DNA of 38,527 nt, taken from positions 1 to 38,527 of the forward strand of contig DASZJD010000067.1 in the NCBI GenBank assembly GCA_035948415.1, written 5' to 3'. The notes under the pieces are model-generated. The model was not told the DNA's origin. It searched no databases and saw nothing but the letters and a program-made list of their open reading frames with translations. The DNA is from Acidimicrobiia bacterium. Its GTDB lineage: Bacteria; Actinomycetota; Acidimicrobiia; IMCC26256; PALSA-555. Shown here piece after piece: positions 33,482-38,527 of this stretch. The translations under genes and the position numbers were made by a program. Each line of letters begins with the position of its first letter. Positions within the stretch are counted from its first letter, which is position 1.

Positions 33482-34645
33482 ATGGACCTGAGCCTCTCTC
33501 CCGAGGAGCGGGCCTTCGCGGCTGAGATCCGCTCGTGGCTCGACGCCAACCTCGAACTCCCGCCGCCGTTCGCGTCGCTCGGCGAGGAGATCGAGTGGGG
33601 TCGCGCGTGGCAGGCGAAGCTCGCGCGTGACCGCTGGGTCGCGATCCACTGGCCGGTGGAGTTCGGCGGCCGGAGCGCGTCGCCGGTCCAGGTCGCCGTC
33701 TTCAACATGGAGTACGCCCGCTCACGGGCGCTCCAGCCCGTGAACCGCAACGGGATCAACCTGGCCGGTCCAACGCTGCTCGCCCACGGCACCGACGAGC
33801 AGAAGCGTCGCTGGCTGCCACCGATCCTCGACGCGCGCGAGATCTGGTGCCAGCTCTTCAGCGAGCCCGGGGCCGGTTCCGACCTCGCGGGGCTGTCCAC
33901 CCGTGCCGTGCCCGTCGAGGGAGGCTGGCTCCTGTCGGGCCAGATGGTGTGGACGAGCTACGCGCAGTTCGCCCGCTGGGGGATCTGCCTGGCGCGGACC
34001 GATCCGGATCTGCCGAAACACCGGGGCCTCTCTTACCTCATCGTCGACATGCACGCCGACGGCCTCGAGATTCGGCCGCTCACCTCAATCACGGGCGAAG
34101 CGGAGTTCAACGAGATCTTCCTCGACGAGGTGTTCGTCCCCGCCGATCACCTCGTCGGCGCGCTGAACCAGGGTTGGGCGGTCGCCAACACGACCCTCGC
34201 GCACGAGCGCGGCACGGCGTTCCCGTTCAAGGAGCAGGTCGTCCACGAGGTGTACCTCGACGAGCTGTACTCGCTCGCCGACCGGAGAGGCATGCTGGAC
34301 GACGTCGCAACCACCGATGCTCTCACCCAGGCTTTTGTCGAACTGCGCGTGCTTCGGCTGCACAACTGGCGCACGCTGTCGCGGCTCGCCCGGGGCGAGC
34401 AGCCCGGCGCGGAGTCGTCGTGGGTGAAGCTCGCCTGGACCGACATGACCCAGCACCTCTCCGAGGCCGGTCTCGAGCTCACCGGCGAGGCGTCGCCGCT
34501 GTGGCACGGTGCGGACGGGCTTTCCGCTGGCGGCCGGTGGCAGCGGCAGTGGCTGTGGAGCAAGGCGGCCTCGATCGCCGGCGGCACCTCCGAGATCCAG
34601 CGCAACATCATCTCCGAGCGGATCCTCGGGCTCCCCCGGAGCTGA
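33482..34645 (+). CDS. Acyl-CoA dehydrogenase
   Basis: A 387-residue FAD enzyme of normal length. The FAD/substrate signature QLFSEPGAGSDLAGLSTRAV lies at about 124-143, followed by WTSYAQFARWGICLARTDP. The C-terminal flavin signature GGTSEIQRNIISERILGLPR ends the protein. It introduces a 2,3-double bond into an acyl-CoA and passes electrons to ETF. The FadE-like sequence (LARGEQPGAESSWVKL, DMTQHLSEAGLELTG) resembles actinobacterial forms acting on side-chain or unusual acyl-CoAs; the specific substrate is unknown. Second gene of the HyuB-ACAD-synthetase operon. Confidence 0.92.
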   Translation: MDLSLSPEERAFAAEIRSWLDANLELPPPFASLGEEIEWGRAWQAKLARDRWVAIHWPVEFGGRSASPVQVAVFNMEYARSRALQPVNRNGINLAGPTLLAHGTDEQKRRWLPPILDAREIWCQLFSEPGAGSDLAGLSTRAVPVEGGWLLSGQMVWTSYAQFARWGICLARTDPDLPKHRGLSYLIVDMHADGLEIRPLTSITGEAEFNEIFLDEVFVPADHLVGALNQGWAVANTTLAHERGTAFPFKEQVVHEVYLDELYSLADRRGMLDDVATTDALTQAFVELRVLRLHNWRTLSRLARGEQPGAESSWVKLAWTDMTQHLSEAGLELTGEASPLWHGADGLSAGGRWQRQWLWSKAASIAGGTSEIQRNIISERILGLPRS

Positions 34646-34664
34646 CGGCCGCGCGCTTGCGCCG

Positions 34665-36182
34665 ATGACACGCCACCTCCGAGCGACCTACCGGCACCCC
34701 GACGCTCGTGCGTACCGCGCTCCCGGTGCGCCGTGGGACGTCCCGTCGCTTGACGCGCTGCTGACGACCGCAGCGGCCGGCGCTTCCGGGCCGCTCGTCG
34801 GTGACGACACGACCGACGCAGCGCTCGGGGGAGCCGCGCTCGAAGACCAGGTGGCGGCGGTCGCGGGCGGGTTACGGACCGAGGGGGTCCGACGGGGTGA
34901 CGTGGTCGCGTGGCAGGCGCCGAACCGCTCCGAGGTCGTGCTCCTCTACCGCGCCTGCTGGCGTCTGGGCGCAGTCGCCGCGCCGCTGCACCACCAAGCC
35001 GGTTCGTCCGACGTCGATCGGATGCTCGGGGTGCTGACGCCACGGCTCTGGCTGCCCCTCGACGAGGTCACGGCACGGGTCTCCGCGTTCGCGGCCGGAA
35101 GCGACTCGGTTCGGGTCTCGGCCGCGCGGCCGTCGGACCTCGCCGTCGCCCTGTTCACCTCCGGCTCGACGGGTGAACCCAAGGCTGTACTGCACACCCA
35201 CCGCGCCCTCTCCTACAAGGCGAGAACGATGGCCGCGGTGCACGGGCTCACACGCGCCGACGCGGTGCTCATGCCGGCACCGATGGCCCACATCTCGGGT
35301 CTGTTGAACGGGGTGCTGGTCCCCGGAGCCGTGCCAATGTCTGCGCGGTTCATGACGAGGTGGGACCCGGAGCAGGGGCTCAAGCTCATCGAGCACGACC
35401 GCATCACCTTCATGATCGGCCCGAGCACTCTGTTCGTATCCCTACTCGACGCCCCTCGCTTCACCACTGAGCGCGTGGAGAGCCTTCGTCTCGTGTCGAG
35501 CGGCACCGCCGGCGTTTCACCCGCGTTCATCGATGACGCAAGCGCGCGACTGGGTGCCTTTGTCAAGCGATCGTACGGGTCGACCGAGGCGCCGACCGTG
35601 ACGACCACCCACGCCGGAGACCCCGCCGGGCGAGGCCGTGACACCGACGGGCGATCCACTGGCGCGGCGCAGCTCCGGATCGCCGATCCGGTGACGGGAC
35701 GCGAGCAAGCACCGAACGATGTCGGTGAGGTCTGGCTGCGCGGTCCCGAGCTCTTCGCGGGCTACGCCGACGTCCAGCAGACCCGCGCTTCCGTGGCCGG
35801 CGGCTGGCTCCGAAGCGGGGATCTCGGCACCGTCGACGCGGCGGGCTGGCTCACGATCGTGGGACGCATCAAGGACGTGATCATCCGCGGCGGTGAGAAC
35901 ATCGCTGCGCGCGAGGTCGAGGCCATCCTCGAGGCGCATCCGGACGTGCGCCACGCCGTCGCGGTCGGCAAGCCCGATGGGCGGCTCGGTGAGCTGGTGT
36001 GCGTCTTTGTGGTGGCGAGCCAGCCCTTCGACCTCGATGACTGCCGGCGTTGGTTCGAGCAGCGCGGCGTCGCCCGCTACAAGACACCCGAACGGCTGGT
36101 GCAGGTCACCCACTTGCCGCTGCTCGCCGCGGGCAAGGCCGACCGCGCCGCGCTCCGCGATCGCGCCGCCGCACTCGGATGA
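34665..36182 (+). CDS. AMP-forming acyl-CoA synthetase
   Basis: A 505-residue ANL-superfamily adenylating enzyme. The motifs appear in order: the P-loop LFTSGSTGEPKAVLHTH (about 163-179), KRSYGSTEAPT, GEVWLRGPELFAGY, WLRSGDLGTVD, VGRIKDVIIRGGENI, and the catalytic Lys491 in LLAAGKADRAALR. It activates a carboxylic acid to its CoA thioester, feeding the acyl-CoA dehydrogenase and crotonase next to it. I choose ATG 34665, 19 bases after the dehydrogenase stop; an upstream in-frame start lies inside that gene. The substrate class is not deducible. Confidence 0.91.
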   Translation: MTRHLRATYRHPDARAYRAPGAPWDVPSLDALLTTAAAGASGPLVGDDTTDAALGGAALEDQVAAVAGGLRTEGVRRGDVVAWQAPNRSEVVLLYRACWRLGAVAAPLHHQAGSSDVDRMLGVLTPRLWLPLDEVTARVSAFAAGSDSVRVSAARPSDLAVALFTSGSTGEPKAVLHTHRALSYKARTMAAVHGLTRADAVLMPAPMAHISGLLNGVLVPGAVPMSARFMTRWDPEQGLKLIEHDRITFMIGPSTLFVSLLDAPRFTTERVESLRLVSSGTAGVSPAFIDDASARLGAFVKRSYGSTEAPTVTTTHAGDPAGRGRDTDGRSTGAAQLRIADPVTGREQAPNDVGEVWLRGPELFAGYADVQQTRASVAGGWLRSGDLGTVDAAGWLTIVGRIKDVIIRGGENIAAREVEAILEAHPDVRHAVAVGKPDGRLGELVCVFVVASQPFDLDDCRRWFEQRGVARYKTPERLVQVTHLPLLAAGKADRAALRDRAAALG

Positions 36183-36228
36183 CGCTCCCATAGGCCGAGG
36201 TGCGTTGGAAGTGGAAGGACATCTGAGG

Positions 36229-36315
36229 ATGGACGTGCCAATGACCATCAGCGTCGACGATCACGTCGTTTAGCCACCCCATGTGTGGCAGACGTCGCTC
36301 CCAGCGATGTACCGG
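36229..36315 (+). pseudogene. Remnant of an amidohydrolase gene with in-frame TAG
   Basis: From ATG 36229/36241 the frame reads MTISVDDHVV, TAG, PPHVWQTSLPAMYR. Amidohydrolase-family (amidohydrolase-2, TIM-barrel) proteins of actinobacteria commonly begin ISVDDHVVEPPxxW...LPxxYR, so the TAG at 36271 stands where the conserved Glu (GAG) belongs. After MYR the resemblance ends, and no barrel domain follows in any frame. It is the same strand as, and 46 bases behind, the acyl-CoA synthetase, so a working amidohydrolase probably once ended this operon and was lost by a point mutation plus deletion. The remaining DNA to 36475 shows no gene. Confidence 0.6.
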
Positions 36316-36475
36316 GTACGAAATTCTCGCCCTGCAAGGGAGGGCGGAACGTTCGGCACGTGTGGGGCGCGGCCGCATTCGTCGCAAACTGAGGTCTTCG
36401 ACCACGCCGTTGCGTTTCACCGCGTAAGACAGAGCACCCGGTTTGTCGGATGATCCCGCGATCGGGGACGAAGGT

Positions 36476-36892
36476 TCAGCTGTCCGGTCGGTCGTGCAAC
36501 GACGGGGTGTAGCAGACGGCGACCAGCAGGCCCTCCGGGCTCAACAGCCGAGCGGTGACTTGAGCCCATGGCTCCGTGCGGGCCTCGTGGATGAGCCGGT
36601 AGCCCTTGGAGGTGAGCTCGGCGGCGGCGGCCGCGACGTCAGCGACCTCGAACTCGATGCTGGCCTGCGGGACCGCGATGTCGGCGGGCCATTCGCTGCG
36701 GCCGAAACAGGCGCCAGCCGCCTCCGAGAGGGGCCACAGCCCGAAGTGCTTCGCCCCTTCCAGCTGGTGGGTAAATACGTAGTCGCCCTCTTGGCCCTCA
36801 AACGACAGACCCAAGGCGTCCCGGTAGAACAAGCGAGCCGCGTCAGTGTCTCGCACGATCGGGGCAACGCTGGCTATGAACTGGACATCCAT
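36476..36892 (-). CDS. VOC (glyoxalase/bleomycin-resistance) family protein
   Basis: A 138-residue vicinal-oxygen-chelate protein: FIASVAPIVRDTDAARLFYR, DALGLSF and HQLEGAKHFGLWPL in the first beta-alpha-beta module, then ASIEFEVADVAAAAAEL and LLSPEGLLVAVCYTP in the second. Metal ligands are not unambiguous. The family includes glyoxalases, dioxygenases and resistance-type binding proteins; function here is open. The start at ATG 36892 is supported by GGAGG about nine bases upstream; a longer reading from 36991 is rejected. It is divergent from an AraC-type regulator, its probable controller. Confidence 0.82.
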   Translation of the reverse strand: MDVQFIASVAPIVRDTDAARLFYRDALGLSFEGQEGDYVFTHQLEGAKHFGLWPLSEAAGACFGRSEWPADIAVPQASIEFEVADVAAAAAELTSKGYRLIHEARTEPWAQVTARLLSPEGLLVAVCYTPSLHDRPDS

Positions 36893-37065
36893 CGGCTTCC
36901 ACCTCCGGGTGCTCTTGTTTCGCGGGTTTATCTTGTGATATCGGCGGTGACCATCGCTGGCCACCCAAAGACGGGTGCCAGGCCAGGCCATCCACGCAGG
37001 AGCAGGTCGCCGCAGAGGTCCTCGACTCGGACGGTCGAGATGCTCGCGGGCTGTTCCATGATCGA

Positions 37066-37791
37066 ATGATCCTGCGCGAGGCTGGAGTGGTCTTGAACGA
37101 ATCGGACATCTACTGGGAGTGGGCTCCGCCGGAGGCGTGGCGCGAGGTGGTGGCTTGTTGCTGGGAGCAGCGCGTTCACGCCGACCGGGTACAGCGCGTG
37201 CTGCCAGATGGTCACGCCGATGTGCTCCTCTTCGGATCGGGTGCAGTGGAGCTGGTTGGCGTCTACGACCATGTGGCGTTGCCGGTGCTGCCGCGTGGGA
37301 CCTTGATCCGTGGCATCAGGTTGCGACCCGAGGCCATCGCGTCCGCCTTTCGTCTCGAAGCATCCGAGCTGCGCAACGTCACCGTGCCCGCCGAGGATGT
37401 GATGGGGCCGCGGGATGCACGACGCCTGCGAGACAGCCACGCCGTAGACGCGTGGATCCGCTCAATCACACCCGACCGGCGTACCGCCGCGGCCATCGAG
37501 CTGCTCCAATCGGAATCGGTGGAAGGCGCCGCCCGACAGCTCGGCATCTCGCCGCGACAACTGCAACGCGACATGGTGGCCAACGTTGGGCTGACTCCAA
37601 AGGTGCTGCAACGTGTGATGCGTATGCAACGCTTCCTTGACCTCGCAGGCCATCGGGGTGAGCTCGCTGCGGCTTCAGCCGATGCCGGCTACGCCGATCA
37701 GTCGCACTTGACCCGCGAGGTGCGCGCCCTGAGCGGGCTCACCCCAGCGCGCCTGCTCGCCGACCGAGCTCGTCCGACACGCTCGAATTAG
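37066..37791 (+). CDS. AraC family transcriptional regulator
   Basis: A 241-residue regulator. The N-terminal part (about 1-115) begins YWEWAPPEAWREVVACCWEQ and includes VLPDGHADVLLFGSG and RGIRLRPEAIASAF, the sensor type often found in front of AraC domains. The C-terminal AraC domain (about 140-235) contains VEGAARQLGISPRQLQRDM and AASADAGYADQSHLTREV, the two helix-turn-helix units. It probably controls the divergent VOC gene. The start is uncertain: ATG 37066, or GTG 37087, which has GAGG five bases before it and loses only MILREAG. Confidence 0.87.
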   Translation: MILREAGVVLNESDIYWEWAPPEAWREVVACCWEQRVHADRVQRVLPDGHADVLLFGSGAVELVGVYDHVALPVLPRGTLIRGIRLRPEAIASAFRLEASELRNVTVPAEDVMGPRDARRLRDSHAVDAWIRSITPDRRTAAAIELLQSESVEGAARQLGISPRQLQRDMVANVGLTPKVLQRVMRMQRFLDLAGHRGELAAASADAGYADQSHLTREVRALSGLTPARLLADRARPTRSN

Positions 37792-38085
37792 CACGCGAAT
37801 TCGTACGTCCTCCGGTGCGTCGCCTGCGACCCGCACCAACAATGGCGGACCGGCACTGATCACACCCAGATTCACCGGGTAGCACCGCTGCCCGATCCTG
37901 GAGTGCAGCGTGCCGAGGTGGCACTTCTCCACCCAGGCGTGCAAGGACACCCGACCTCCTCACTACAAGCGGCAGCGCCCGATCACCTGGCGATCACAGC
38001 CACGAGAACGACGCTGCCCCTCGCTAGCTGGCTCCGTATCCTTATCGTCGCTCGCCGAGTGGCATTTCCGACCTGGAGGCACGCG
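37792..38085. other. Intergenic stretch before the last VOC gene
   Basis: About 290 bases without a supported gene. A minus-strand frame across it (HLGTLHSRIGQRCYPVNLG and neighbours) is protein-like in places but overlaps the AraC gene's 3' end and has no ribosome-binding site; I could not assign it. The promoter of the downstream VOC gene should lie near its right end. Confidence 0.35.
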
Positions 38086-38451
38086 ATGGGACACAAGGCA
38101 AGCGTGGAGCTCGTGCTCGACTGTGCAGAGCCGAAGAGGCTCGTGAAGTTCTGGCGCGAGGCGCTCGGCTATCACGACTACTACACGGATGCGAATTTGG
38201 CTGTGCTCGTTCCCAAAGAAGGGGTCGCTTCACCGCTCCTTCTTCAGGGCGTACCCGAACCCAAAGCCGGCAAGAACCGCATGCACCTCGACATTGTGGT
38301 CGACGACATCGAAGCCGAGATCCACCGGCTGCAGGGACTCGGCGCTCATCGCATCGACGAAGGCGTGCAGAGCTTCGGGGAAACCCGATGGGTCAGAATG
38401 TCGGACCCCGAGCAGAATGAATTCTGCGTCTCCACCGGAGTCGAGTGGTAA
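38086..38451 (+). CDS. VOC family (glyoxalase-like) protein
   Basis: A 121-residue protein of the glyoxalase-like domain: VELVLDCAEPKRLVKFWREA, LGYHDYYTDANLAVLVP, then MHLDIVVDDIEAEIHRL, LGAHRI, RWVRMSDPEQNEFCVST. The histidine and glutamate pattern (HLDIVV and EFCV) fits the actinobacterial glyoxalase-like subgroup of unknown substrate. GGAGG six bases before ATG 38086 decides the start; longer in-frame readings from 37903 have no support. It stands alone at the right end; the last 76 bases of the window hold nothing I can identify. Confidence 0.85.
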   Translation: MGHKASVELVLDCAEPKRLVKFWREALGYHDYYTDANLAVLVPKEGVASPLLLQGVPEPKAGKNRMHLDIVVDDIEAEIHRLQGLGAHRIDEGVQSFGETRWVRMSDPEQNEFCVSTGVEW

Positions 38452-38527
38452 AGGCTTGATGCTGCGGGCACCATCCAAGGCTCCGCTGCCTCCCGTCTTC
38501 CGGTGAAGCGCCCCCCGCGAACGGCGA

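Noticed and set aside
1-38527. CRISPR array, toxin-antitoxin pair or known defence system
   Set aside because: No regularly spaced repeats, Cas-like proteins, or small toxin-antitoxin pairs were recognised on either strand.

Overview
The window is high-GC DNA with bacterial gene structure throughout: GTG starts, ATGA/GTGA overlaps and many TetR/AraC-type regulators. A PPOX-class (F420-type) flavin oxidoreductase, several acyl-CoA enzymes and a KAS-type ketosynthase point to Actinomycetota. An acidimicrobial lineage is my best guess, but that is inference, because no rRNA or ribosomal gene is present. I found no CRISPR array, rRNA operon, complete tRNA or recognisable transposase.

Layout. 1-7.2 kb: the start of a GT39-like membrane glycosyltransferase (runs off the left edge), a four-PAS GGDEF-EAL cyclic-di-GMP protein, a stand-alone ketosynthase and a large polytopic GT-C-like membrane protein. 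7.2-11.9 kb: a tightly overlapping five-gene minus-strand operon for a CDP-linked 3,6-dideoxyhexose (rfbF, rfbG, rfbH, an RmlC-like epimerase, an SDR reductase). A GT2 glycosyltransferase-methyltransferase fusion is divergent from it. Together with the flanking membrane proteins this reads as a surface-glycan locus. 13.6-20.6 kb: small accessory genes, namely a DJ-1 protein with a GlxA-type regulator, cupin plus SnoaL genes divergent from a TetR gene, a frameshifted small membrane protein, a Baeyer-Villiger-type monooxygenase followed by a cupin, and a membrane protein. 21-24.1 kb: a large GH38 alpha-mannosidase.

24.2-28 kb looks like a decayed island boundary. It holds a fragment of a regulator's TPR-like tail, two tRNA-3'-end-like direct repeats around a secreted alpha/beta-hydrolase (with a neocarzinostatin-like C-terminal domain) and its divergent TetR gene, and then the 3' half of a tRNA-Gly(GCC) next to inverted and direct repeats that look like integrase sites. 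From 28 kb to 36.3 kb there is a BNR-repeat secreted protein and two divergent transcription units. One is PPOX oxidoreductase, crotonase and TetR (minus). The other is HyuB-like, acyl-CoA dehydrogenase, acyl-CoA synthetase and an amidohydrolase remnant (plus). They appear to form a CoA-dependent catabolic module. The window ends with a VOC protein divergent from an AraC-type regulator, and a second VOC protein.

The most noteworthy items are the dideoxysugar operon that lacks its reductase partner, the tRNA-Gly attachment-like site that may bound a catabolic island, the hydrolase-neocarzinostatin-like fusion, and several broken genes: a frameshifted membrane protein, an amidohydrolase with an in-frame TAG, and a regulator fragment.
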